Shown here: piece after piece, positions 1-12,900 of the stretch | Numbering within the stretch: position 1 is the first letter of the stretch | Layout of the letters: every line of letters starts with the position of its first letter | Source of the DNA: Delphinapterus leucas | Taxonomy: Eukaryota; Chordata; Mammalia; Artiodactyla; Monodontidae | Length of the DNA stretch: 64,000 bases | Direction: 5' to 3' | Assembly: GCF_002288925.2 (NCBI RefSeq) | Contig: NW_022098023.1 | Span: 28,795,650-28,859,649, forward strand | Notes under the pieces: model-generated | What the model saw: the letters and a program-made list of their open reading frames with translations, nothing else | Database searches by the model: none | What the model was told of the DNA's origin: nothing | Made by a program: the position numbers and the translations under genes

Positions 1-785
1 TTGTGGGCCTCATTTCTATTTCTAGAATAAAAAAGTAGAGGACTAAATCCTCCATTTAAAAGACTGTCAGAATAGGCAGAAAAAAACAAAAGCTAGATAC
101 TGTTTATAAGCATCACATCTAAAACATAAGGATAGAGGAAGATTAAAAGTAGAAAAAGATATACTGGGTAAATACCAACCAAACTTAGCTAGTTGAACAT
201 CAGAAAAAAAACAGACTTCAAGACATAATTATTAGTAGGGATAAAGAGGCTTTCTACAAAATGATAAGAGTAGCTCTGTGTAGTTAATGTAGGTTTGTAG
301 TTAATAATATAGCCTTTAAAGAAGTAAAAATCAACAGAGCTGCAAGTAAAAACAGAAAAAACCCCACAATTACAATGTGAGATTATCACGCATTCACGAG
401 AGCTGTCTATTCCTGTGTCACAAACCGCCCCAAAACCCAGTGGATGAAAACGCTTGCTTACTGGCTTACAGCTCTGTGGGTCAGCAATTTGGGTGAGGCT
501 CAACTGAAGGGAACGGCTCATTTCTGCTGGTAGACTAGTGAGTACACTGGAATTGATACTCATATGTGGCATTTATTTGTTTGGTGATTTTATTTATAGG
601 TGACCCTATCATTTTTTCCTTTAAAATAATACAAACATAGTTAATCTTAACGGATGCCTTGGGTATGGTTTGATTGTGTTTACATTTCTGTTACATGAAT
701 ATCCTTAAAGTATACATTTTTTGTGTGGGGGGAAAATTCCTTCCAGCAGGCAAATGGATCAACTTGCTTTCAATTTCTGTCTTAG
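1..785 (+). other. MYCBP2 intron
   Basis: AT-rich intron. Positions about 405-545 look like an interspersed repeat (CAAACCGCCCCAAAACCCAG, then a CTCTGTGGGTCAGCAATTTG stretch). The same family seems to recur at 44,998-45,520 and 63,195-63,565. I could not name the family. Nothing else is recognised here. Confidence 0.4.
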
Positions 786-946
786 GAGAAAGATACAAGA
801 GTATGTGAACATCCACTCTCAGATATAGTGATTGCAGGGGAAGCTGCTCATCCTTTACCACATACATTTCACCGCTTACTTCAAACGATCTCTGATCTTA
901 TGATGTCTCTCCCCAGCGGCAGTTCGTTACAGCAAATGGCCCTGAG
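786..946 (+). CDS. MYCBP2: MYCBP2 exon, window residues 1-53
   Basis: Acceptor CTTAG/GAG and donor AG/GTAATC. The reading frame opens [15 protein letters not shown] and ends at LQQMAL plus two bases of an Arg codon (phase 2). It lies just upstream of the DOC domain. The frame is not picked up by long-ORF scanning because the exon is only 161 bp. It continues cleanly into the exon at 2007. Confidence 0.93.
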
Positions 947-3900
947 GTAATCTTATATCTAAGTATTGTTGGTACCCTGGAAAAGGGATTTTGTGGAGTA
1001 GTCAAAGCACAAAATGCTTGAAAGACCTCTTTAAATAGTAAGATAGAAAGAATACCTGCATTATGTGAATGGTGCCCCCCTCATGACTGTCATAATTTAG
1101 AATTGTCCTTCTTCTTAGTTCGTGCCTGTTGGCCCCTCTGTAAAATGTGGATAATATACTACTTAGTCCTCTAAATTATCACAGTCTGTAACAGTCTTCC
1201 TCACTTTTCCCTCTCTTCTACCCGAAGTCACGTGTCTCAGTGCTACTCAACAGTACCGTCTTAAATGTCACAAAAAGGGAGAGGGAATGAAATCTCAAAA
1301 ACAGAAATCAAAATAGGATTTTGAATTGAAAAGAATATCAAGAGAAAGAGAGCCTAGTCATATGCAGCCAGTCCTAAAACTACACTGAAGAGCATCGCCT
1401 CCTTTTAAGTCCAGACCTGCTGAGATTCAACATTACTTTTACATTGTGGACCTTGTCATTAGAGCCGTGTACTAGACTACACATATAAATAAATCCTCCA
1501 CTGATTTTTATAAGAAATAGGTTGAAGGAGTGATTTTGGCTACCCACATGCCTAACGATAAGACCAGCAGAGAGGAGATTTTGTTTCCTCCTCACAAGAT
1601 TTTTGAAGTACAAAGTGTGTTATACTATGATGGATTAGTACGGAATTGTAACACTAATACATTTAAGAGGCTCTTATAGTTGGGGTAACACTTGTCTACA
1701 AAACTGATTTGTTACCTTTTTTCCTTCTGTAGCCTTGACCTTCATGTATCCAGTTTGAAAATGGGTGAACTTTCCTTAGAATTTATATTGTTCGAAAGAA
1801 ATGACCTTTATTTCTCAAAACAAAAAAAAAGGAATGAATAAAAGCCAGTAGAAATAATTTCGTTTCTTGAATTTTTAAAATTTGTATTTTTTGTACCTAG
1901 AGCATTAAGATTTCTTGAAATATTAGCTACAGAGTGCTTTTTTCCCAGGAATCCCTTAGAGGTTCCCGAAAAAGAATTTTTTAATGTATTACTTATGCCT
2001 TTTTAGATGCTGGAGTCTGAAATTCAAGCAATCTGATCACCAGTTCCTCCATCAGAGCAACGTCTTTCATCACATTAACAATATTTTGTCAAAATCAGAT
2101 GATGGAGACAGTGAAGAGAGTTTCAGCATCAGCATACAGTCTGGCTTTGAGGCTATGAGTCAGGTCAGTCATTTAGCATTGTTAATACTCAACGATGTAT
2201 TGAAGGAGAAACTGAAAATTACTTCTAAATAATTGGATTCTTGCTGCTATTTCTTATCTCATGTCTGTTCGTTTTATTATCATGGGAGATGTCCATTTGA
2301 GTGTTATAATTATGTGTATTTGTTTCTGGTAGGAATTATGCATTGTAATGTGCTTAAAGGACTTAACCAGCATTGTTGACATAAAAACTTCTAGCCGACC
2401 TGCCATGATTGGCAGTTTGACAGATGGTTCCACAGAAACCTTCTGGGAATCAGGAGATGAGGATAAAAACAAAACCAAGAACGTCACCATCAACTGTGTG
2501 AAAGGAATCAATGCCCGCTATGTATCTGTTCATGTGGACAATTCCCGGGATCTTGGGGTAAGAAAGGAAACTTAATTTGTGGTTCGTTAGTTCTTTTCAG
2601 ACCTTTATTTATCATGCAATCTCATTTCTGAGTTTTAGCAAAGAGATTTTCATCTGGAATTCACCAACCAAACTATATTTTTATAGTTCTAAAATAAATC
2701 TTAAGTCTAAAAACAGATGAATATGACTGGGAGCACTGTAGAATACCAATTCTAAGAAAAGGTCTGATTACAAATATACCATGGCTATAGCTAAGCAATA
2801 TAAATATCCATTCCATGATTTTTTACTTCCATGCCCCCTGTTCAGGCTATTTCCTTGGCCTGGAAGTCCTCTCCTTAAACTCTGCTTTTCATATCCTTCC
2901 CAAATCTAAGACCCGATAGACGAATCCTCTCCCAGTGAACCTCATCTATAAAAATTACTCTTTCTCTCCTCTGGGTTCTTTTTTATATTACTCTGATGGC
3001 ACTTAATACACTTTGACCGATAGTGTAATTAGCTTTCAGTTTTTAATCCTCACCCCCAGCCATCATGAGGGAATTGGGGGAGGTTCCTGGACTAACCTAA
3101 GTAATCATACTTTATGTTCTCCCTAGCTCTAGCTTGTCTACATGTTTCCACTGAATTGAGCACTCTTCTACAAAAAGCACTGAAGAGGAAAAAGCATCCT
3201 ATTTACTTGAGTGTTCAGAGCCGAGAAAAAAGTAGCACCAACTACCAAACTCCCACGCTTTTACCCCATTCCTGGGGAAGAATACTTCTTGGGATTTTTT
3301 TTCCCTCTGAATGGAAGTGGCTTGCTAGCAGATATAGTATTAATAAGTCCCCTTGGGCCATTGCCAAGCTTCTCTGATCCCATTTGTGTATCTCCTTTCC
3401 CAGGGACAGCCAAAGTGATGGGTTTGGGTCTCCTGTATGGAGAACGCCAACCACAGAAGTTCAGTGTGCAGTCAGAGCACTCCTTGCCATCCACGGTCAC
3501 CCCAACTTCTGTCCATCAGCTCAGATTGAATAAGGAATAAAGGCTTAGCTAATACATCACTAGCTTACCTCCTCTTGAGACCCAACAGTCCAGTTGGTAC
3601 AACTACTTTATCTTGCTTGGAAGTCAGGTATAACAAATCAAAACATTTTTCTGTCAGGAACTCACTGCTCAGTGCAGTGTTATCTTTGATGCATGTTGTA
3701 AGCTAGGACACACTTTCCCTCAAAACAATGGTTGCACTCAATTTGACATTTTTGTCTTTTATGAGAGATAATCATGATAATATTCATTTTTAAAAGCCCC
3801 AGTATGTATGCTGACATCAGCTTTTCTTTTAGGAAACCTCCTCTAATTTATATGCATCATTAAGACTTACATACCTCTGTGTCCCCGCAGCCTGCCCACC

Positions 3901-6900
3901 ACACTGCCTTAAACACAGCACTTGTTGATTTGAATTGCATCAGCCTATAGCACTTAAAGTATGCAGCTCTCCAAGGAATTAGTATATCAGTCTCTTTCTT
4001 GATGTGCTTGGCATAAAACTTACTCAAACTTAAGGTCTCTGGCTCTAGTACCAGTGTGACTCTTTTCAGTACTTAAAGGTATTGAATTTCTTTCGATATT
4101 TTACTTTGTGTGTTAATGTTCCTTCCCTAGGATCTCGAGGGGATAGAACCCATCCCTCTCATATATCCTTCTCCAAGTCCCTAAGGCCGTCTGGGTCCAT
4201 CATGATACTCACAAGTATTTGTTGCCTAAGCTACCTGTCTTCCTCCTTTTTACAGCTGGAAACAATGAGAATAATGTGATAAAAATGGCACATGAGTAGC
4301 AAGGCAAGTTGCTGAAAGGCTTCATGATAAAGATAGAATTTAAATGATTAGACTTTGGATGAAAAGAGGGAATGCCAACCTCCTCTCTCAGAGCCCATAG
4401 AGAAGGGCTGAAATGTGAGATTCAAGATGGAGTTTGTGAGAATAAGAAAAGAGTGGAGTTGTAGGAACTGTTGTTGGTTGGACAGATGGAATGAAGTCAG
4501 TTCGGAAGGACCATAAAAGACAGGCAGAGATGTTATATTGATAGGCTGTAAGAAATCACTGTCAGTTCTGGAGCCAGGAACATGGCATAGTAACTATTTT
4601 GAATTGTTTATTTTAGAATAAAGTTACCTCGATGACCTTCTTAACTGGCAAAGCAGTAGAAGATTTGTGCAGAATAAAGCAGGTAATTAAAACTTTGTCA
4701 TTAAATGTTTTACTGCCCAAGGAGAAATTTCTTCTTCTCAGTATCCACTGTTGAGTTCTAATTTTGGCATGCCACCCAAGTACAAGTATTATAGGAAATC
4801 GTCTATTTACAAAACACTCAATTGGCAAATGGTCCATGTATAGGAATAGTTACAACCATCTCTGTTCTAAACATCTTACCCATTATTTCCCTAAATCTCT
4901 CTAGTGATGAGCAGGTACACCGTGCTATAGCCCTCCACCCTGACTCCTGCTCCCCTGCGGAGACTCAGGGTGCCTTAAAATTCATCATAGATCCGCTTCA
5001 CAACTGTCACCTTGATTCACCCACACTTCAGGTTGAGATGTAGGTTGTTGTCTTGTAGCTTGAAAATCTTTCCGTTACAGCACTGCGACTATATCCAGGT
5101 TGAAAGTCAATTTACAAACCAACTCTAGAAGAAACAAGTTAAGTCCTATTTGGGCATGTGACTGAGATTCTGTATAAACTCACTTACTTGTGAGTGAATA
5201 GTGTCAAAAACCATTTTACAGTACACTGAAATTTAATCCTTGAAAAAAAGTTGTATTCTCAATGAAATATACTGAAATAAGTAATGACCAATGTGAATTT
5301 ACATATTATGTAATTTTTCTTCAAAAGTAAAATATATTAAGTAACTGCACAGCAAAAATCCTTGCTTTAAATGTGCTTTCATGTGAAGATGCACAAAACA
5401 GGACTTCATTGTTTGATCATGTGAGTATTTCTACTTACAGTCAGTGTAGGTACAGTCATGTAAATTGTTTGCAGTGGTTTCACTTACGTAACTTGTGCTC
5501 GGAAGCCATATAGTAAGCAGACCTGCATTTTAATTCTCAACTCCATCACTTACTAGACGTCTGCCATCTGTGTCAATTAACCTCACTTTCTTCACCTGTA
5601 GCTACTATAGTATTGTATTATCCTCACAAGGTTTAAATAAGATAACCAGTGTGAACTAATCTAATAAGCTTTTCTGTGGCTACAGTTATTTGTTATTTGA
5701 GCTCGCCGTTATCAATGCAAAGTCTAGGACAGTGATAAAATAGTAGTACACCTGTATCAGGTTTCTGTCCCTTTTCTGCTCTCCTAGGTCGATCTGGATT
5801 CCAGGCACATTGGTTGGGTAACAAGTGAACTTCCAGGAGGGGATAATCACATCATCAAAATTGAATTAAAGGGCCCAGAAAATACACTGAGAGTTCGACA
5901 AGTTAAGGTTCTGGGCTGGAAGGATGGCGAAAGCACAAAAATTGCTGGCCAGATTTCAGCCAGTGTGGCCCAGCAAAGGAACTGTGAAGCTGAGACTCTA
6001 CGAGTGTTCAGACTTATCACATCACAGGTGAGTGTCCCTACTACACATTTTCTAGCACAGGATAAATTGAAATAATATACTACTTCAACAGTAATATCAA
6101 GAGGTTAACAGAATATTTTGGAAAGCTTGTTAGAGATTGCTGGCTACAAACGTGGCCCGTTTTTTTCTTCTCATAGCCCTGAATTCTTGTATTTCACTTT
6201 GCATTCACCTCCTGAAGAGTAGAGGTGTGCAGTAGGAATAGCCTAGTAGCATAAAGCCCACAGAGCCAGCTACTGACTCCTCTCTAGCCTTCTCAGAGGA
6301 GGTTCTGCCATTGAGTTGTTCTCACCTCCTTCTCTTCTCCACCAGGTATTTGGAAAGCTCATCTCTGGAGATGCTGAACCCACACCAGAACAAGAGGAAA
6401 AAGCACTATTGTCATCACCTGAAGGAGAAGAAAAAGTATACAATGTATTTATTTATATTCTAAAAATACTTATTTCACTTTGTTACTTTTGTTCACTGAA
6501 ATAATCCATGTACTGCTGTGTATTTTAATGTATATGGGATAGTAGTTTCTGTATCTTTAACTAAAACTAAAGTTAATAGTTTTTACTTTACTTAGAAAGA
6601 AGATGAAGGAACTACCAGAAGATATTCACTTTTTGTTCATGTATGATCTAGCTGGTATTTTAAGTAACAACAAAATTTGCTCTAAACCTTGGGCTGTTGT
6701 GTTTAAATGTTGGCACTTGTAAAATCAGCTTCATCATTGACTCTGCTGTGCGCCTTCCGCCATCTTCTCTATCCTTCACGGTTCAGCTCAAAAATACTGT
6801 CTTCTCCATGAGCCTCCTTTATGATTGTTCAGGGGAAATCATAAAGAAGGTTGTGGAGAAGACACAAAGTAGTATGTCCTCTGCTAAGCTTCATAGTAAT

Positions 6901-9900
6901 TTCTGTGTCTCTTCTTGGTTTCTCTCTTGTTAGGTTTATCTGTATACATGTTTTATATCTTCTACTTAATTATACCTTCTTAAAGACCAAGTACATGTCT
7001 GGTTTGTCTTTATATCCACCATGGCATAAACACACATGTGTTCAGTAAACTTTTATTGGAATAACCTGTTCTTTATACTGTTTTTGAAATTTCTTCTAAA
7101 ATTCATTTGCCTAACTTATTTGGTCTAAACTAAAGCACTATATCTAAGAGGACAACCTCATCCATTTTCAAAAAGAGAGGTCAACCCTGACTAGTCTTCA
7201 TATTCTTGTGTCTTTAGATGCTGTAAATAATCAACTTGACAGCCCTTTGAAAGATAATTTCAAGGACTTACCTAGGCTAACCCTGTGCCTTCTGATACAG
7301 TAGCATCTAAATCATCCACATTTTTCTGTTTGGGTTCTGTAAAAAAAAAAAAAAAAAAAAAATGGGATTTCATAAACTCTGGTGATTTTTTTCAGCATCT
7401 TTAGGAGATATTTGCATGACTGCAAGACTGAGTAACTACTCATTAAATCAGCTGAATCTTAACAAATGTCAGTTCTTTGCTAAATAACCTTACGAGCTGG
7501 TAACAAGCCCTCAAAAAGCTTACCTTCTGTTCTTAGATGTGAACAGTCCATCCCCTCCCTCCCAAAAACAGATCAACAGGAATACTCTACAGTATATAAT
7601 CTACTTATTAAATGTGCGAAAAATTGCATGTCAGTTGCATATCAGGATTTCAGAGTACATTGAGGTTATTGTTTGTGCCCTGGAGTGGTCAGAGAAGGCT
7701 TCTTGGGGGATATTAGACTTTGTGTTAGACCTGAAAGAGAATGGATGAAAGTCAGATTAATAGGATGGGAGCAAGGGCGCCTTGAAGAGGCTGGCCTAAC
7801 TCTAGGAGAGTGTATGCTGAGGCATTAAGATTGAATAGGAAAGGTTATGCTAGTGGTTTGATGGCGGTGAGATAACATAACATTTAAGGGAATCATTTTA
7901 TAAGTCAGGTTTTTGAAGGAAAATTTACATACAAAAAATTCATCTTTTTAAACTGCATCGTTTCAAATTTTGGCCAATGTATACAGTGGTGAAATCATCA
8001 CAAGCAAGTTTTAAAACACATCTCTCCCAGAATTTCCCCGTTGTTCCTTTGCATTCAATCCCCTCATCTCATTCCTAGCCCCTGGCAACCACTGAGATAT
8101 TTTCTGCCCCTATAATGTTGCCTTTTCCCAGGTGTTATTTAATGGAACCCTGTAGAAAGTAGCGTTTTTATTTTTTTATTATTTTTTAAATATGGTCTTT
8201 TTTTTAACATCTTTATTGGAGTATAATTGCTTTACAATGGTGTGTTAGTTTCTGCTTTATAACAAAGTGAATCAGCTATACATATACGTATATCTCCTCC
8301 CTCTTGCATCTCCCTCCCACCCTCCCTATCCCACCCCTCCAGGCGGTCACAAAGCACCGAGCTGATCTCCCTGTGCTATGCAGCTGCTTCCCACTGGCTA
8401 TCTGTTTTACATTTGGTAGTGTATATATGTCCATGCCACTCTCTCACTTCGTCTCAGCTTAACCTTCCCCCTCCCCATGTCCTCAGTGTCCTTAAGTCCA
8501 TTCTCTATGTCTTTATTCTTGTCCTGCCCCTAGGTTCTTAAGAACCCTTTTTTTTTTTTTTTTAGATTCCATATATATGTGTTAGCGTACAGTATTTGTT
8601 TTTCTCTTTATGACTGACTTCCCTCTGTATGACAGTCTCTGGGTCCATCCACCTCACTACAAATAACTCAGTTTCATGTGTTTGCTGGCAATCTATATCT
8701 TCTTCGGAGAAATGTCTATTTAGGTCTTCTGGACTGGGATGTTTGGTTTTTTGGGGTTTTTTTTTTATATTGACCTGCATGAGCTGCTTTTAAATTTTGG
8801 AGATTAATCCTTTGTCAGTTGCTTTGTTTGCAAATATTCGCTCCCATTCTGAGGGCCGTCATTTCATCTTGTTTATGGTTTGCTTTGCTGTGCAAAAGCT
8901 TTTAAGTTTCATTAGGCCCCATTTGTTTATTTTTGTTTCTATTTCCATTTCTCTAGGAGGTGGGTCAACAAGGATCTTGCTGTGATTTATGTCCTAAGAC
9001 TGTTCTGCCTGTTTTCCTCAAAGAGTTTTATAATGTCTGGCATTTACGTCTTTAATCCATTTTGAGTGTATTTTTGTGTATGGTGATAGGGAGTGTTCTA
9101 ATTTCATTCTTCTATCTGTAGCTGTCCAGTTTTCCCAGCACCACTTATTGAAGAGGCTGTCTTTTCTCTATTTTATATTCTTGCCTCCTTTATCAAAGAT
9201 AAGGTGACCATATGTGCGTGAGTTTACCTCTGGGCTTTCTGTCCTCTTCCATTGATCTATATTTCTGTTTTTGTGCCAGTACCATACTGTCTTGATTTCT
9301 GTAGTAGCTTTGTAGTATAGTCTGAAGTCCGGGAGCCTGATGTCCAGCTCCGTTTTTCTTTCTCAAGATTGCTTTGGCTATTCGGGGTCTTTTGTGTTTC
9401 CATTCAAATTGTGAAATTTTTTGTTCTAGTTCTGTGAAAAATTCCGTTGGTAGTTTGATAGGGATTGCATTGAATCTGTGGATTGCTTTGGGTAGTTTAG
9501 TCATTTTCACAATGTTGATTCTTCCAGTCCAAGAACATGGTATATCTCTCCATCTGTTTGTATCCTCTAATTTCTTTCATCAGTGTCTTATAGTTTTCTG
9601 CATACAAGCCTTTTGTCTCCTTAGATAAGTTTATTCCTAGGTATTTTCATTCTTTTTGTTGCAGTGGTAAATGGGAGTGTTTCCTTAATTTCTCTTTCAG
9701 ATTTTTCATCGTTAGTGTATAGGAATGCAAGATAATTCTGTGCATTAATTTTGTATCCTGTTACTTTACCAAATGCATTGATTAGCTCTAGTAGTTTTGT
9801 GGTAGCATCTTTAGGGTTCTCTATATATAGTATCATGTCATCTGCAGATAGTGACAGTTTTACTTCTTTTCCGATTTGGATTCCTTTTATTTCTTTTTTG

Positions 9901-12900
9901 TCTCTGATTGCTGTAGCTAAAACTTCCAAAACTCTGTTGAATAATAGTAGTGAGAGTGGGTGACCTTGTCTTGTTCCTGATCTTAGTGGAAATGGTTTTA
10001 GTTTTTCACCATTGAGAACGATGTTGGCTGTGGGTTTGTCATATATGGCCTTTATTATGTTGAGGTAAATTCCCTCTATGCCTACTTTCTGGAGAGTTTT
10101 TATCATAAATGGGTGTTGAATTTTGTCAGAAGCTTTCTCTGCATCTATTGAGATAATCATATGGTTTTATCCTTCAGCTGGTTGATATGGTGTATCACAT
10201 TGATTGATTTGCATATATTGCAGAATCCTTGCATCCCTGGGATGAACCCCACTTGGTCATAATGTGTGATCCTTTTAAGATGCTTTTGGATTCTGTTTGC
10301 TAGTATTTTGTTGAGGATTTTTGCATCTATGTTCATCAGAGATGTTGGCCTGTAGTTTTCTTTTTTTGTGACATCTTTGTCCGGTTTTGGTATCAGGGTG
10401 ATGGTGGCTGCGTAGAATGAGTTTGGGAGTGTTCCTCCCTCTGCTATATTTTGGAAGAGTTTGAGAAGGATAGATGTTAGCTCTTCGCTACATGTTTGAC
10501 AGAATTCACCTGTGAAGAAGCCATCTGGTCCCGGGCTTTTGTTTGTTGGAAGACTTTTAATCACAGCTTCAATTTCAGTGCTTGTGATTGGTCTGTTTAT
10601 ATTTTCTATTTCTTCCTGGTTCAGTCTTGGAAGGTTGTACTTTTCTAAGAACTTGTCCATTTCTTCCAAGTTGTCCATTTTATTAGCATATAGTTGCTTT
10701 GAGTAATCTCTCATGATCCTTTGTGTTTCTGCGGTGTCTGTTGTAACTTCTCCTTTTTCATTTCTAATTCTATTGATTTGAGTTTTCTCCCTTTTTTTCT
10801 TGATGAGTCTGGCTAATGGTTTATCAGTTTTGGTTATCTTCTCAAAGAACCAGCTTTTAGTTTTATTGATCTTTGCTATCGTTTCCTTCATTTCCTTTTC
10901 GTTTATTTCTGATCTGATCTTTATGATTTCTCTCCTTCTGCTAATTTTGGGGGATTTTTGTTCTTCTTTCTCTAATTGCTTTAGGTGTAAGGTTAGGTTG
11001 TTTATTTGAGATGTTTCTTGTTTCTTGAGGTAGGATTGTATTGCTATAAACTTCCCTCTTAAACTGCTTTTGCTGCATCCCATAGGTTTTGGGTCGTCAT
11101 GTTTTCATTGTCATTTGTTTCTAGGTATTTTTTTATTTCCTCTTTGATTTCTTCAGTGATCTTTTGGTTATTTAGTAGCGTGTTGTTTAGCCTCCACGTG
11201 TTTGTGTTTTTTACCGATTTTCTCCTGTAATTGATGTCTGGTTTCATAGTGTTGTGGTCAGAAAAGATACTTGATACGATTTCAATTTTCTTAAATTTAC
11301 CAAGGTTTGATTTGTGACCCAAGATATGATCTATCCTGGAGAGTGTCCATGAGCACTTGAGAAGAAAGTGTATTCTGTTGTTTTCGGATGAAATATCCTA
11401 TAAGTATCAATTAAGTCCTTCTTGTTTAATGTATCATTTAAAGCTTGTGTTTCCTTATTTATTTTCATTTTGGGTGATATGTCCGTTGGTGAAAGTGGGG
11501 TGTTATGATTGTGTTACTGTCGATTTCCCCTTTTATGGCCGTTAGCATTTGCCTTATGTATTGAGGTGCTCCTATGTTGGATGCCTAAATATTTACAATT
11601 GCTACATCTTCTTCTTGGATTGATCCCTTGATCGTTGTGTAGTGTCCTTCTTTGTCCCTTGTAATAGTCTTTATTTTAAAGTCTATTTTGTCTGATATGA
11701 GAATTGCTACTCCAACTTTCTTTTGATTTCCATTTGAATGGAGAATATCTTTTTCCATCCCCTCACTTTCAGTCTGTATGTGTCCCTGGGTCTGAAGTGG
11801 GTCTCTTGTAGACAGCATATATATGGGTCTTGTTTTTGTATTCATTCAGCCAGTCTATATGTTTTGGTTGGAGCACTTAATCCATTTACATTTAAGGTGG
11901 TTATCGATATGTATGTTCCTATTACCATTTTCTTAATTGTTTTGTGTTTGTTATTGTAGGTCTTTTCCTTCTCTTGTGTTTCCTGCCCAGAGAAGTTCCT
12001 TTAGCGTTTGTTGTAAAGCTGGTTTGGTGGTGCTGAATTCTCTTAGCTTTTGCTTGTCTGTAAAGGTTCTAATTTCTACATCGAATGTGAATGAGATCCT
12101 TGCTGGGGAGAATAACCTTGGTTGTAGGTTTTTCCCTTTCATCCCTTTAAATCTGTCCTGCCACTCCCTTCTGGCTTGCAGAGTTTCTGCTGAAAGATCA
12201 GCTGTTAAGCTTATGGGGATTCCCTTGTATGTTATTTGTTGCTTTTCCCTTTCTGCTTTCAGTATTTTTTTCTTTGTATTTAATTTTTGATAGTTTGATT
12301 AATATGTATCTTGGCGTATTTCTCCTTGGATTTATCCTATGTGGGACTCTGTGCGCTTCCTGGACTTGATTGACAATTTCCTTTCCCATATTAGGGAAGT
12401 TTTCAACTATAATCTCTTCAGATATTTTCTCAGTCCCTTTTTGTTTTCTTCTGGGACCCCTATAATTCAAATGTTTGTGTGTTTAATGTTGTCCCAGAGG
12501 TCTCTGAGACTGTCCTCAATTCTCTTCATTTTTTTTTCTTTATTCTGTTCTGAGGTAGTTTTTAATTTTGATAAAGTCCAATTTATCTATTTTTTTAAAT
12601 GACTCATGATTTTTATATCTTATCTAATTAAGGTCACAAAGATTTTCTCCTGTTTTCTTCTAGAAACCTTAGAACTTTAGTTCTTTTATTTAGAACTATA
12701 TACATTTCAAGTTTTTCTATACAGTATGAGCTAACGGTTGAGGTTCATTTTTTTGGCATGTAGATGTTCTATTCTTCTACTACCATTTGATGAAAAGAAC
12801 CCTATTCTGTTTCATTAATCTACACATATATTCTTACACCAGCATCAGGCTGTCTTGATTACGGTAGCTTTATAGAGAATCATGAGATAAGATTCCAACC

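Larger units (their letters stand above)
947..4616 (+). other. MYCBP2 introns between 946 and 4617
   Basis: Three introns (947-2006, 2164-2332, 2558-4616). I recognise no repeat with confidence. The 2.8-4.3 kb part is unique-looking, with short pyrimidine-rich stretches. Open frames here, for example at 3,114-3,540 on both strands, have no family sequence and are not coding. Confidence 0.4.
8198..12560 (-). mobile_element. L1 (LINE-1) retrotransposon, antisense, 5'-truncated, about 4.4 kb
   Basis: On the minus strand this reads from the C-terminal part of ORF1 (12,198-12,470), through the ORF2 endonuclease end (about 11,585-11,845) and reverse transcriptase (about 9,621-11,083), to a 3' UTR of the cetartiodactyl type and an A-tail (T-run at 8,198-8,205). 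About 400 bp seem to be missing near 8,670-8,690. The 5' end breaks within ORF1 at about 12,560, where older L1 sequence begins. It is inserted in the longest MYCBP2 intron, opposite to the gene, the common tolerated orientation. Confidence 0.93.

Noticed and set aside
6594..6625. Exon-like segment (pyrimidine tract, TTAG, then AAAGAAGATGAAGG) after the exon at 6,346
   Set aside because: No MYCBP2 sequence corresponds, the frame soon stops, and the exons at 6,346 and 15,625 already join into contiguous family sequence.
9193..12470. L1 frames as host genes
   Set aside because: They are pieces of retrotransposon ORF1 and ORF2 with frameshifts and stops.
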